Below are positions 17,102 through 25,650 of a stretch of 64,000 nucleotides of DNA, piece by piece (position 1 is the first letter of the stretch; each line of letters opens with the position of its first letter). The DNA lies in contig JBPCTD010000082.1 of NCBI GenBank assembly GCA_051006515.1, positions 1-64,000 on the forward strand. Reading direction: 5' to 3'. The notes below the pieces were generated by a model. It was given only the letters and a program-made list of their open reading frames with translations. It had not been told where the DNA came from and did not search any database. Made by a program: the position numbers and the translations under genes. Source of the DNA: ZLKRG08 sp051006515. GTDB lineage: Bacteria; Actinomycetota; Actinomycetes; Nanopelagicales; Nanopelagicaceae.

Positions 17102-17107
17102 ACGATA
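17102..17107 (-). promoter_or_regulatory. leaderless -10 for the NUDIX gene
   Basis: On the minus strand TATCGT ends 6 nt before the ATG at 17095. Confidence 0.5.
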
Positions 17108-17156
17108 TCTGTGGATTGCAAATATGTATTAATTGGATTCCTTCTTTACTTAGGCC

Positions 17157-17882
17157 ATGTTAAAACGCTCAATTCTGATAGCTCTAATCAATTTAATTTC
17201 ATTTGAATTTATTGGCGCACAACCAGCAAACGCCGAATGCACTACCAAAACCTGTATCTCTGTATATATTGAAGATGGCAAAATCGTTATTGATGCAAAA
17301 AGAAATGGTGCAACTAGTACACCAAAACCGCGAATCGCACCTACTAAAGCTCCTGTAGTCCGTAAGCCAGTAGCACCTAGATCGACTTATAAGCGAACCT
17401 ATAAGCCAACATATAAGCCAACTTACAGACCGAGAACCAGCAAACCAGCTGCAAGAAGAACTTCTCCGTCGCTCGCCGACAAGATTCTGCAATCGCTACC
17501 AACGCTGCAAGTTGCATATCAACCAGAGGGAACGGTGCTACCAAAAGTGCCAGTTATCTTCTTTACTGATTTGCCCAAAGATTTTCAGAAAGGTTTCAAA
17601 ATTCTGGGGGAGAGCGTAAAAATTGATGTAAAACCTCGTTCTCTCTGGAATTTCGGTGATGGTTTTGTATTAGTGACTTCAAAGTCAGGTGCACCTTATC
17701 CTTCACGTGATATCACACATTCCTATTCGGTTCCGGGTACTTACCTAGTTTCTGTGTCTACGTTCTGGAGCGGCACATTTACCGTTGCTGGTGTTACCAC
17801 TGAGATACCCGGCAAAATCGAACAGAACAGTTATGTTGAGGTAAAAGTTGTAGGTGCAGGTACTAAGTTTGTGGGTAAGTAA
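17157..17882 (+). CDS. secreted PKD-domain protein with a basic Lys/Pro/Tyr repeat linker
   Basis: 241 residues. A signal peptide (1-26, cleavage after ANA) precedes two cysteines (CTTKTC), then a very basic low-complexity linker (about 55-105) with TYKP repeats. The C-terminal half carries a PKD-like fold: WNFGDG and, later, HSYSVPGTYLVSV. It is probably exported and bound to the cell surface; the basic linker may contact anionic wall polymers. The function is unknown. The start region lacks a Shine-Dalgarno. Confidence 0.7.
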   Translation: MLKRSILIALINLISFEFIGAQPANAECTTKTCISVYIEDGKIVIDAKRNGATSTPKPRIAPTKAPVVRKPVAPRSTYKRTYKPTYKPTYRPRTSKPAARRTSPSLADKILQSLPTLQVAYQPEGTVLPKVPVIFFTDLPKDFQKGFKILGESVKIDVKPRSLWNFGDGFVLVTSKSGAPYPSRDITHSYSVPGTYLVSVSTFWSGTFTVAGVTTEIPGKIEQNSYVEVKVVGAGTKFVGK

Positions 17883-17917
17883 AAACAGAGTTGCTGGCCA
17901 TTGTTAACGATTGGCGC

Positions 17918-18910
17918 ATGACAACTGTTAAGACTCCACATGATTTACTCGCTGCGGTGCCATTTCTAATTGGCTACCATCCAACCGATTCTTTGGTGCT
18001 AATTTCTGTTAAAAACGATACTTTAGAGATGGCGATGCGAATTGATTTCCCAATCAACCCGCTTGAAGGTACTTATCAACTTTTGGCTTCACATTTGAAA
18101 CGTGATCACGCAGAGGCAGCGTTGGTGGTGGCTTATGAACCTTCTGACTCTAAGCTCGGCGAAGAAGTTCTTAAAAATATGGCAGATGCAATCGCGGCAA
18201 TTGAGATTCCGATTCGCGAATTGATGTTGGTTAGAAATAATCGCTGGCGCTCTCTGCTCTGCAATGATCCAACATGCTGCCCAACAGATGGCACACAAAT
18301 TGGCGATTTTCAAAATAGCCGAATCGCCGCAGAACAAGTAGCAACCGGCAAGTTATTACCTTATGCCGACTCTGAAGGCTTGAGCCATTCAATATCTGCT
18401 GCGCAATTAGCTAAAGATTTAAATTGGAATGCACAGGTAATCGCATTTCGCATAGATCCAGAAGACTCCGAATTAAATGCAAAACAGCGCGATGGCGCTG
18501 AGTCACTGCTGTTACTTGCAGATTTCTATATTCAAAATGGCAACTGCAAAGATTTTGATTTGATTGCCCGAGTTTTAGGGCGGTTATCGGATATCCAAGT
18601 TAGAGATTATGCACTTGGCTGCCATACTCAAGAAAGCCTTACCGCTTATTGGACTATGTGGCGAGATTTGCTTCGTATCGCTCCACCAAAGTTTGTTGCG
18701 CCAGTTGCATCATTGTTTGCCGCTATTTCCTATGAGAATGGCGATGGCGCACTTGCTCACAGAGCACTTGATCGCGCCATTGAAGATGATCCAGAGTATT
18801 CATTATCTAGATTGCTCCGCCGGGTCTTTAGTAGTGGCTGGCCACCATCAGGATTTGCACAATTGCGCAGCGAACTTCATCCCCGTGTAACTCAAACGAT
18901 ATTTGGCTAA
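17918..18910 (+). CDS. DUF4192 family protein
   Basis: About 330 residues, starting at the ATG at 17918 (an in-frame TTG at 17891 is less likely). The N-terminal pattern TPHDLLAAVPFLIGYHPTDSLV is the hallmark of DUF4192, a family found almost only in Actinobacteria with no known function. It appears soluble, with no signal peptide or membrane segment. An AACGAT hexamer with a 6-nt gap before the ATG may be a leaderless -10. It is a conserved neighbour of sigA-region genes in other Actinobacteria. Confidence 0.85.
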   Translation: MTTVKTPHDLLAAVPFLIGYHPTDSLVLISVKNDTLEMAMRIDFPINPLEGTYQLLASHLKRDHAEAALVVAYEPSDSKLGEEVLKNMADAIAAIEIPIRELMLVRNNRWRSLLCNDPTCCPTDGTQIGDFQNSRIAAEQVATGKLLPYADSEGLSHSISAAQLAKDLNWNAQVIAFRIDPEDSELNAKQRDGAESLLLLADFYIQNGNCKDFDLIARVLGRLSDIQVRDYALGCHTQESLTAYWTMWRDLLRIAPPKFVAPVASLFAAISYENGDGALAHRALDRAIEDDPEYSLSRLLRRVFSSGWPPSGFAQLRSELHPRVTQTIFG

Positions 18911-19010
18911 GTGTTAAATTGCTGGCAGCTGCGAGCCTTTTGCATATGGCTTAATCGTTTTTCAATTGCTAACCTTCGCGGGTACTTGACCTCCCGAAAG
19001 GCCTCAAACA

Positions 19011-19850
19011 ATGAGATTTAAAGCGCTCTACAAATTTTTACCATTATTTCTAATTGCAACATTGCTAACTGCATGCGGTTCTTCATCTGATTCTGCAGCA
19101 AGTTCTTGCGAACCAGGAAAGTTAGCAACTGTCACTGATGGCGTATTAACAATTGCAACCGGTGAACCTGCTTACTATCCATGGGTTATCGACGATAAGC
19201 CAGAGTCAGGACAAGGTTTCGAAGCAGCAGTTGCGCTAGCAGTTGCTAAGGAACTTGGATACGAAGGCGATAAGGTCAAATGGGTTCGCACCACATTTGA
19301 TTCTGCAATCACACCTGGTGATAAGAACTTCGATTTCAATTTACAACAATTCTCAATCACTGAAGATCGCAAGAAGGCAGTCGACTTCTCTGATCCTTAT
19401 TACAAGTCAACACAAGTTATCGTCTCATTTAAGGGAAGCAAGATCGCATCCGCAAAGAGCATTGCTGATTTAGCTGGTGCCAAGTTAGGCGCAGCGGTAG
19501 CAACTACTTCGCTAGATGTCATTGAGAAGAACTTGAATTTGAAGGCACAAGTCTTCAATGACAATGCTGCAGGTGTTACTGCGCTAAAGAATAAGCAGAT
19601 TGATGGTCTTGTAGTTGACCTTCCAACTGGCTTCTACCTATCAGCAGTTGAAGTTCCAAATGGTCTAATCGTCGGCCAAATCGCAGGAAGCGATGAAGCA
19701 GATGCTGGCTTTGGATTACTGCTAAAGAAAGATAGCCCGATTACTGGCTGTGTAAATACAGCAGTGAAGGCAATTACCGATAGCGGAACGCTAAAGGCAA
19801 TTACCGACCAATGGTTAGGCGCAACTGCGGGAGCACCTGTTCTCTCATAA
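19011..19850 (+). CDS. polar amino-acid ABC transporter substrate-binding lipoprotein
   Basis: 279 residues. The lipoprotein signal ends in LLTAC (Cys22), followed by a Ser-rich linker and a type 3 solute-binding (SBP_bac_3) domain. Segments GFEAAVALAVAKELG, FDFNLQQFSITEDRKKAVDFSDPYY and the NxVD-type hinge are typical of polar amino-acid binders. It feeds the permease and ATPase that follow. GAAAGG precedes the ATG. A strong hairpin terminator lies just past the start of the next gene and should keep this transcript in excess. Confidence 0.92.
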   Translation: MRFKALYKFLPLFLIATLLTACGSSSDSAASSCEPGKLATVTDGVLTIATGEPAYYPWVIDDKPESGQGFEAAVALAVAKELGYEGDKVKWVRTTFDSAITPGDKNFDFNLQQFSITEDRKKAVDFSDPYYKSTQVIVSFKGSKIASAKSIADLAGAKLGAAVATTSLDVIEKNLNLKAQVFNDNAAGVTALKNKQIDGLVVDLPTGFYLSAVEVPNGLIVGQIAGSDEADAGFGLLLKKDSPITGCVNTAVKAITDSGTLKAITDQWLGATAGAPVLS

Positions 19851-19858
19851 CGTTCACC

Positions 19859-19864
19859 TAAGAT
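19859..19864 (+). promoter_or_regulatory. leaderless -10 for the amino-acid permease
   Basis: TAAGAT ends 6 nt before the ATG at 19871, suggesting that permease and ATPase can be expressed separately from the binding protein. Confidence 0.5.
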
Positions 19865-19870
19865 AGCCAT

Positions 19871-20770
19871 ATGTTTAGTAGGAAGAGGCGTCCAGTAATG
19901 GGCGCCTCTTCTGCTTTTTCATCAAATTGGCAACCAAGTCAAATTGAATTAAATCGCCAGTTACAACGAGCGAGCCGTGATTCAAAGAATAAATGGATTG
20001 CTGCGCTTTCGAGTCTTTTTGTATTTTTAATAATTGCAGCGGTAGTTGTTCTGGCCCCGGGCTTTAAAACTCTTCGAAATACTTTCTTCGATTGGGCGTA
20101 TGGGGTAGAGGTACTACCTAAAGTGATTTTGGGATTTACTACCAATATCTTTCTAACAATCATCGCATCAACTTTGGTTGGTTTTATCGCACTTTCAATA
20201 GCGCTAATTAGAACTTCACGTTCTCCAGCACTAGCACCCATACGGTTTTTAGCCACAGCATATGTAGATGTATTTAGATCAATCCCTTTGATTTTGGTGA
20301 TTTTATTGGTGGGCTTTGGTTTGCCAGCGTTGCAGTTAAAAGGCATAACTTCCAATGTTTTGATTCTTGGAACGATTGCAGTAGTAATTACTTACTCTGC
20401 ATACGTCGCAGAAGTAATCAGAAGCGGCATTTTGAGCGTGCATCCATCACAGAAAGCTGCAGCCCGAACTTTGGGGCTAAACAATTGGCAGACCATGCGT
20501 CACGTGGTTTTGCCGCAAGCGCTACGTCGAGTAACGCCACCCTTACTTAACGATTTGGTAGCGCTAATCAAAGACACAGGTCTAGTTTCAATATTAGGCG
20601 TGACTGATGCGGTGCGAGCTGCGCAGATTGAAACCTCTAGAACTTTTAACTATACCCCTTACATTACGGCGGCAGTTCTCTTCTTATGTATCACTATTCC
20701 GCTTACAAGATTTACCGATCGCACTTTGCGTAAGAGCATGAGCGCGCAGAATGCGGAAGGGGCGGCGTAA
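19871..20770 (+). CDS. polar amino-acid ABC transporter permease
   Basis: 299 residues. A polar N-terminal tail (about 45 residues) is followed by membrane segments and the HEQ/GlnP permease fold. The EAA loop reads AARTLGLNNWQTMRHVVLPQALRRVTPP, shared with HisM/GlnP proteins. The start at 19871 (leaderless) or 19898 is uncertain because a terminator-like hairpin overlaps both; no later start codon precedes the membrane part. It ends by sharing one base with the ATPase start (TAATG). Confidence 0.9.
   Translation: MFSRKRRPVMGASSAFSSNWQPSQIELNRQLQRASRDSKNKWIAALSSLFVFLIIAAVVVLAPGFKTLRNTFFDWAYGVEVLPKVILGFTTNIFLTIIASTLVGFIALSIALIRTSRSPALAPIRFLATAYVDVFRSIPLILVILLVGFGLPALQLKGITSNVLILGTIAVVITYSAYVAEVIRSGILSVHPSQKAAARTLGLNNWQTMRHVVLPQALRRVTPPLLNDLVALIKDTGLVSILGVTDAVRAAQIETSRTFNYTPYITAAVLFLCITIPLTRFTDRTLRKSMSAQNAEGAA
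19882..19920 (+). terminator. strong intrinsic terminator inside the first codons of the permease gene
   Basis: A stem of up to 12 bp (19882-19893 with 19900-19911; GAAGAGGCG/CGCCTCTTC plus three inner pairs) with a 6-nt loop is followed by TGCTTTTTC. It lies within codons 4-17 of the permease, and the alternative ATG at 19898 sits in the loop. Its placement suggests attenuation between the binding protein and the membrane components. Confidence 0.7.
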
Positions 20771-21510
20771 TGAGCCTCTTGAAAGTAGAGAATCTCCGTA
20801 AAAGTTTTGATCAATTAGTAGTCCTGGATGAAGTTAGTTTTGAAGTACCTGATCATTCAGTCACCACATTTATCGGATCGTCTGGCAGTGGAAAATCAAC
20901 TCTGTTACGAGCTATTAATTTGCTAGAAGTAATCGATGATGGTCAAATTTTCTTTGATGGCGAAGATATCTCAGCCGTGAATACCAATCCTGATTTAGTG
21001 CGAAAGAAATTAGGTATGGTCTTTCAATCATTCAATCTTTTTCCGCACAAAACGGTTCTTGAGAATATTACGTTAGCTCCTGTGTTGGTCCATGGGTTAT
21101 CTAAAGATCAAGCAATTACTGAAGCACAAGCTTTGCTAAAGCGCTTCGGGCTTAGCGATAAAGAAGAACAATATCCCGATCGCTTATCAGGGGGACAGCA
21201 GCAACGTGTGGCGATTATTCGCGCAATGTCAGTTAAGCCAAAGCTTTTATTACTAGATGAAATTACTTCAGCGCTAGATCCAGTTTTAGTTAATGAAGTT
21301 CTAGAAACTGTTCGCGAATTAAAGAGCGAAGGCGTGGCGATCGTTATGGCCACTCATGAGATGGGTTTTGCCAAGCAAATCGCTGATCAAGTCTGTTTCT
21401 TACATCAAGGAAAAATCTACGAACGCGGAACGTCAGACCTGCTATCGAACCCAGTGAAAACCGAAACTAAAGATTTCTTACATAGAGTGCAGCAAGCCGG
21501 GCGCCTTTAA
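20770..21510 (+). CDS. polar amino-acid ABC transporter ATP-binding protein
   Basis: 246-residue GlnQ/HisP-type ATPase. Walker A GSSGSGKST, Q-loop FQSFNLFPH, signature LSGGQQQRVAI, Walker B LLLLDEITSALD and the H-loop His in MATHEMGFA are all present. It energises import with the upstream permease and binding protein. The start overlaps the permease stop by one base, giving coupled translation. GlnQ-like proteins normally show DEPTSALD; here Pro is replaced by Ile, which is tolerated in some families. Confidence 0.94.
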   Translation: MSLLKVENLRKSFDQLVVLDEVSFEVPDHSVTTFIGSSGSGKSTLLRAINLLEVIDDGQIFFDGEDISAVNTNPDLVRKKLGMVFQSFNLFPHKTVLENITLAPVLVHGLSKDQAITEAQALLKRFGLSDKEEQYPDRLSGGQQQRVAIIRAMSVKPKLLLLDEITSALDPVLVNEVLETVRELKSEGVAIVMATHEMGFAKQIADQVCFLHQGKIYERGTSDLLSNPVKTETKDFLHRVQQAGRL

Positions 21511-21552
21511 ATCGCTTCTTTTCTGCAGATTCTCATTTAATTAATTCTGTAA

Positions 21553-21558
21553 TAAACT
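21553..21558 (+). promoter_or_regulatory. putative -10 of the SAM-IV riboswitch/metX transcript
   Basis: TAAACT lies about 9 nt before the first riboswitch stem, so transcription would start just at the aptamer. Confidence 0.45.
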
Positions 21559-21565
21559 TCAGCTC

Positions 21566-21660
21566 ACGGTCACGAGCTCCAATGTTTAGCCCCGGCTAAT
21601 TGGACGGCAACCCTCCAGACTCGGGTGGGGTGCTCCGGGTGACGACCAGATCGTTAATTA
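21566..21660 (+). promoter_or_regulatory. SAM-IV riboswitch
   Basis: The stretch begins GGTCACGAGC and closes with GGGTGACGACC, forming P1. Between them are AGCCCCGGCT, the GGCAACC loop of the SAM clan, and GGGTGGGGTGC, matching the actinobacterial SAM-IV consensus in order and spacing. It lies 48 nt before the metX start, with the Shine-Dalgarno GCGAGGAG at 21693-21700 available for sequestration. Binding of S-adenosylmethionine should switch metX off. Confidence 0.88.
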
Positions 21661-21707
21661 CATTTGTAGTTGGCGATAAGCTAAAAAATTAGCGCGAGGA
21701 GTTTTAA

Positions 21708-22802
21708 TTGCCTATTGCCAATGTAACTGGCGCCTGGTTAGCAGGCGAAGATCCAGGTGCGCGCAAATTCATTAAAGTTGGCGATATCACCATTGAATCT
21801 GGTGAGGTAATTCCTGATGTCACTATTGCCTATCAAAGTTACGGCAATTTAAATGAGCGCAAAGATAATGCAATTTTAGTTAATCATGCTTGGACCGGTT
21901 GGTCTGATGTAGAAGCTTGGTGGCCAAATATGGTCGGCCCTGGAAAGCCATTAGATACCAATAAATATTTCATTGTCTGTCCAAACGTTCTGGGCGGTTG
22001 CCAAGGTTCTACTGGCCCTGCATCTATCTCAAACGATGGCAAGTTCTATGGCTCAAGATTTCCTTCGTTAACTATTCGCGACATGGTGACGGCCGAAGTG
22101 GCATTTACCAATGCTTTAGGAATTAATAAATATGTTCTTGCATGTGGCCCATCACTTGGTGGAATGCGTTCGCTGGAGTGGGCGGTGCAATTTCCAGAAC
22201 GTATCGGTGGCATCTGCACAATTGGCAGCTCTGCGGTAGCAACGGGGGATCAGATTGGAACGGTTTACACTCAAGTTCACGCGATTAAAGCTGATCCTAA
22301 TTTCAATAATGGTGATTACTATTATCAAGATTCTGGCCCAAATACCGGAATGGGAATTGCGCGTCGAATTGCACATTTAACTTTCCGAACTGAAATTGAG
22401 ATGGATATGAGATTCGGCCGCGAACTCCAAGGCGATGAGACAGGTAGATATGCAGTTGAGTCATACCTTGACCATCAAGCAGATAAGTTGGCAGCAAGAT
22501 TTGATGCCAATACCTACATAATTTTGGGCGAGGCCATGAATAGCCATGACATTGGCCGCGATCGCGGTGGCGTAGCAACCGCTCTGTCGACTATTAAAGT
22601 GCCAGTAATGGTGGTTTCGATCGATACTGACCGCCTCTTTCCGCCACGTTTACAGCACGAGCTCGCTGAACTTACCCCTGGCTCCAAAATGGAAATCCTG
22701 AGTTCGCCATTTGGCCACGATGGGTTCTTAGTTGAATCCGATGCGATGGGGGAATTGCTTCGCCACGCCCTTGAACATGCCGAAGGGGTTCATAGGCATT
22801 AG
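21708..22802 (+). CDS. metX: homoserine O-acetyltransferase
   Basis: 364 residues, alpha/beta-hydrolase fold MetX. The nucleophile is in GPSLGGMRSLEW, and the acid and base are in DTDRLFPP and GHDGFLVE. It acetylates homoserine for methionine synthesis by direct or trans-sulfuration. Starts at TTG with a strong Shine-Dalgarno (GCGAGGAG). Controlled by the SAM-IV riboswitch upstream. No metY or other methionine gene is adjacent in the window. Confidence 0.94.
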   Translation: MPIANVTGAWLAGEDPGARKFIKVGDITIESGEVIPDVTIAYQSYGNLNERKDNAILVNHAWTGWSDVEAWWPNMVGPGKPLDTNKYFIVCPNVLGGCQGSTGPASISNDGKFYGSRFPSLTIRDMVTAEVAFTNALGINKYVLACGPSLGGMRSLEWAVQFPERIGGICTIGSSAVATGDQIGTVYTQVHAIKADPNFNNGDYYYQDSGPNTGMGIARRIAHLTFRTEIEMDMRFGRELQGDETGRYAVESYLDHQADKLAARFDANTYIILGEAMNSHDIGRDRGGVATALSTIKVPVMVVSIDTDRLFPPRLQHELAELTPGSKMEILSSPFGHDGFLVESDAMGELLRHALEHAEGVHRH

Positions 22803-22821
22803 TTAAGCAAGCGATACAAAG

Positions 22822-22862
22822 TGAACAGCGCAAAAGCTCTGCAAGGCCTTTTGCGAGTTCAT
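22822..22862 (+). other. long imperfect hairpin between metX and sigA
   Basis: TGAAC-AG-CGCAAAAG pairs with CTTTTGCG-A-GTTCA around an 11-nt loop. No strong T-run follows, so it is either a weak metX terminator or a structured element. Confidence 0.5.
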
Positions 22863-22879
22863 CTTTACGGAGCGTGTTT

Positions 22880-22909
22880 TTGGGAAAACCTGAGAGCTCC
22901 CGATACAAT
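22880..22909 (+). promoter_or_regulatory. putative sigA promoter (-35 TTGGGA, -10 TACAAT)
   Basis: TTGGGA at 22880-22885 and TACAAT at 22904-22909 are 18 bp apart. Transcription would start near 22916, leaving a leader of about 80 nt with AGAGGA before the GTG. Confidence 0.4.
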
Positions 22910-22997
22910 TACGCAATCGCAATCGCTCGCTGGCGACACCCCTAATCACAGCGAATGATCTGCAACTAGTTAGTCAAAAATCAACCAGAGGACAATT

Positions 22998-24929
22998 GTG
23001 GCTGTAGCTCGCGCGCCTAAAAATAAAGGCAAGGTAGTTAAAGTAGCTAAGAAGGCTGCCAAAAAAACTCCAGTAAAGACTGTGGCAAAGAAAGCGCCTG
23101 TCAAAAAGGTCGCCAAAAAGGTTGCCAAAAAAGTTGCCAAGAAAGTTGCCAAGAAAGTTGCCAAGAAGGTCGAACCAAAAGTTCTACTTAAGAAAGAGTT
23201 AACTGCCAGCGATGTAAAGCAGATTCTTGATGCCCGTGATTTAGTTGAACGACAGAAGGTTGTTTTAGCGGAACTTGAAAAGCGCGGTGTTAAATCGATC
23301 CACCGAATCCCAAAGAAGGCAGATAAAGATTTAGTCGAAGAGGCGAAGGCGCTAGAAGTTAGCGTGCCAAAGGTAACTGAGAAGTTAAAGAAAGCCGGTC
23401 TTGGTTCGCCTTATCGTATGCTTAAGAATTCAGAGAAAGCGCTCGTTGCACCAAAGCCAGAACCAGTAGCTTCTGCAACTTCAACTGAAACTAAGCAACC
23501 AAAGACCGTCATTATCGATGGTGAAGAAGTTGAATTAGTTGAAGAAGAAGAGCTTGATCTAAATATAGATAATATCGAAGAAGCCAAAGAGGAAGACAAG
23601 ACTGAAACTCGCGTTATCAATTTAGCCGATGAAGAAGGCGTTGATGACGGCGAAGGAACTTTCGTGCTTCGCGATTCTGATGAAGAAAAAGAAGAAGAGC
23701 AGGGACGTTCAGAGCGTGCCAAACTTCGCGGTCGCTTAGCTGCAGTTAATTTATTAAATGAAGCGATTCGCGCCAAAGAGAATGATCCTTCAAAAACTGC
23801 GCACAAAGCTGATTCTCGTCCGCTAACTGCAAAGCAGCTTGAGCTGATGATTACCAGCGTTGATTTAACTGAACGCGGCGCTAAGGCGTTGATTGACTCA
23901 ATTAATGCCACCCCACTAAAAGAATTTAAGGATGCGCACAAGATTGTCGAAGAGACGATGCGCAGTATCAAGATTGAAATGTCACAGTTACCACCAGAGC
24001 AGACAGTTCTTACTGCGGGTGCAACAGCTGACCCAGTGAAGGACTACCTTAAGCAGATCGGCCGTGTTGCCCTGCTTAACGCAGAGCTTGAAGTTGAGCT
24101 TGCCACTCGCGTCGAAGCTGGTCTTTTTGCAGAAGAGAAATTAGCAACCGAAAAGAAGCTAGATAAGAAATTAAAGCGCGAACTTGAGTGGATTGCCGAA
24201 GATGGACGCCGCGCTAAGAACCACCTACTTGAAGCAAACCTTCGTTTGGTGGTTTCACTTGCAAAGCGTTACACCGGTCGCGGAATGTTGTTCTTGGATC
24301 TTATTCAAGAAGGAAACCTTGGTTTGATCCGTGCAGTTGAAAAGTTCGATTACACCAAGGGTTACAAGTTCTCTACCTATGCAACTTGGTGGATTCGTCA
24401 GGCAATTACTCGCGCGATGGCAGATCAAGCGCGCACCATCCGTATTCCAGTACACATGGTTGAAGTCATTAACAAACTTGCACGTGTACAGCGACAAATG
24501 TTGCAAGATCTTGGCCGCGAACCGACCCCAGAAGAGTTGGCTAAAGAACTTGATATGACCCCAGAGAAGGTTGTGGAAGTTCAGAAATATGGCCGCGAAC
24601 CAATTTCGTTGCACACTCCGCTTGGTGAAGAGGGCGATTCTGAATTCGGTGATTTGATCGAAGATTCTGAAGCAATCGTTCCTGCAGATGCAGTTGGCTT
24701 TACTTTGCTGCAAGAAGAGCTCCATAAAGTTATGGATACCTTGTCAGAGCGTGAAGCTGGAGTAGTAGCGATGCGCTTTGGTTTAACCGATGGTCAGCCA
24801 AAGACTCTTGATGAAATTGGCAAGGTTTACGGCGTAACTCGCGAACGTATCCGTCAGATTGAATCTAAGACGATGTCAAAGCTTCGCCACCCATCACGAA
24901 GCCAAGTACTGCGCGATTACTTAGATTAA
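22998..24929 (+). CDS. sigA: primary RNA polymerase sigma factor (RpoD/SigA/HrdB)
   Basis: 643 residues. The C-terminal half is a group 1 sigma factor: region 1.2 (DPVKDYLKQIGRVALL), region 2 (NLRLVVSLAKRYTGRGM, GYKFSTYATWWIRQAI), region 3, and region 4.2 (TLDEIGKVYGVTRERIRQIE). Ahead of it lies an unusual N-terminal extension of about 320 residues: a Lys/Ala/Val-rich tail with VAKK repeats (1-60), a mixed helical part and an acidic stretch (about 170-235). GTG start with AGAGGA upstream. It directs housekeeping transcription. It is followed by a bidirectional terminator. Confidence 0.96.
   Translation: MAVARAPKNKGKVVKVAKKAAKKTPVKTVAKKAPVKKVAKKVAKKVAKKVAKKVAKKVEPKVLLKKELTASDVKQILDARDLVERQKVVLAELEKRGVKSIHRIPKKADKDLVEEAKALEVSVPKVTEKLKKAGLGSPYRMLKNSEKALVAPKPEPVASATSTETKQPKTVIIDGEEVELVEEEELDLNIDNIEEAKEEDKTETRVINLADEEGVDDGEGTFVLRDSDEEKEEEQGRSERAKLRGRLAAVNLLNEAIRAKENDPSKTAHKADSRPLTAKQLELMITSVDLTERGAKALIDSINATPLKEFKDAHKIVEETMRSIKIEMSQLPPEQTVLTAGATADPVKDYLKQIGRVALLNAELEVELATRVEAGLFAEEKLATEKKLDKKLKRELEWIAEDGRRAKNHLLEANLRLVVSLAKRYTGRGMLFLDLIQEGNLGLIRAVEKFDYTKGYKFSTYATWWIRQAITRAMADQARTIRIPVHMVEVINKLARVQRQMLQDLGREPTPEELAKELDMTPEKVVEVQKYGREPISLHTPLGEEGDSEFGDLIEDSEAIVPADAVGFTLLQEELHKVMDTLSEREAGVVAMRFGLTDGQPKTLDEIGKVYGVTRERIRQIESKTMSKLRHPSRSQVLRDYLD
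23109..23168 (+). repeat. five 12-bp tandem repeats encoding VAKK units in sigA
   Basis: Units of the form GTYGCCAARAAR repeat five times, each coding Val-Ala-Lys-Lys. The copy number could vary by slippage, changing the length of the basic tail. Confidence 0.9.
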
Positions 24930-24948
24930 TTTACCTAGATCAAAAGTG

Positions 24949-24976
24949 AAAAAACCGCCGAAAGGCGGTTTTTTTT
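24949..24976. terminator. bidirectional intrinsic terminator between sigA and tetR
   Basis: AAAACCGCC-GAAA-GGCGGTTTT with A and T runs on both sides terminates sigA and the convergent TetR gene. Confidence 0.93.
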
Positions 24977-25580
24977 ATTTCGCCATAAAGGTTTCTTCGA
25001 CGATATTCATAATGAAGTCAACCCATTGCTTTTCATTAACCCCTGAAGGGTTATAGTCATTAACTAATTTTCCTAAGGTGTATGCCTGTATGAAAGTAGC
25101 CAATGCTTTTCCATCGACATCTGGTTTAAAGAGCCCTTTGTTCTTTACCTCTTCGGTTACATCTGCAATTGAGTCAGTCAATCTTTCAGTTTCAGTTCCC
25201 ATTTGCTTTGCCATGCGAGGATTTTCAAAGCATGCAGCCAAAGCTCTCGCGCGCTCAGCACGTGCACTTTTACGTTCGTCTGTCTGGGTAAATTCGGTTA
25301 ACTTGCGTAGAGCTTCACGGAGTTCATCTTTACTACGTGCCGTGGCTACATTTGTTGTTAAGTATTCAATTGATGCATCTATCCATTTGGAGTATCTGTA
25401 GACCTGGGCTGTTTCTACCAACTCCTGAAGATCCTCAAAGTGGTGATACATAGAGCCTTTTGAGACTCCAGAAACATCTAAAACTTCTTCAGCAAGGACT
25501 TCGGATGGCGCTTTGCTGTCCAGCATTTTGACGACTGTCTCCACAAGAAGTCGTTTGGTGGGGTGGAAGCTGGTGAACAC
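24975..25580 (-). CDS. TetR/AcrR family transcriptional regulator
   Basis: 201 residues. The N-terminal helix-turn-helix covers about residues 12-55, with VLDVSGVSKGSMYHHF as the recognition segment. The C-terminal ligand domain has no recognisable ligand family. The start is set to GTG at 25580 because a TATCTT hexamer ends exactly 6 nt before it; a TTG at 25586 adds two residues. It is divergent from the CDGSH-hydratase fusion and probably regulates it. The ligand is unknown. Confidence 0.85.
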   Translation of the reverse strand: MFTSFHPTKRLLVETVVKMLDSKAPSEVLAEEVLDVSGVSKGSMYHHFEDLQELVETAQVYRYSKWIDASIEYLTTNVATARSKDELREALRKLTEFTQTDERKSARAERARALAACFENPRMAKQMGTETERLTDSIADVTEEVKNKGLFKPDVDGKALATFIQAYTLGKLVNDYNPSGVNEKQWVDFIMNIVEETFMAK

Positions 25581-25586
25581 CTTCAA

Positions 25587-25592
25587 AAGATA
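25587..25592 (-). promoter_or_regulatory. leaderless -10 for tetR
   Basis: On the minus strand TATCTT ends 6 nt before the GTG at 25580, which favours that start. Confidence 0.5.
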
Positions 25593-25638
25593 CTTGAAGA
25601 CTTCTTTTTCGCGGAACTAGCCAGAATGGTTATTTCGG

Positions 25639-25644
25639 TAATCT
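25639..25644 (+). promoter_or_regulatory. leaderless -10 for the CDGSH-hydratase gene
   Basis: TAATCT ends 6 nt before the GTG at 25651. The -10 elements of this gene and tetR are only about 45 bp apart. Confidence 0.6.
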
Positions 25645-25650
25645 ACGCGG

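Noticed and set aside
22970..23164. Antisense open frame with many ATFL repeats
   Set aside because: It is the reverse reading of the VAKK-coding repeats of sigA and has no independent gene features.
23109..23168. Tandem repeats as a CRISPR or minisatellite array
   Set aside because: The 12-bp units are contiguous, without spacers, and simply encode the basic tail of SigA.
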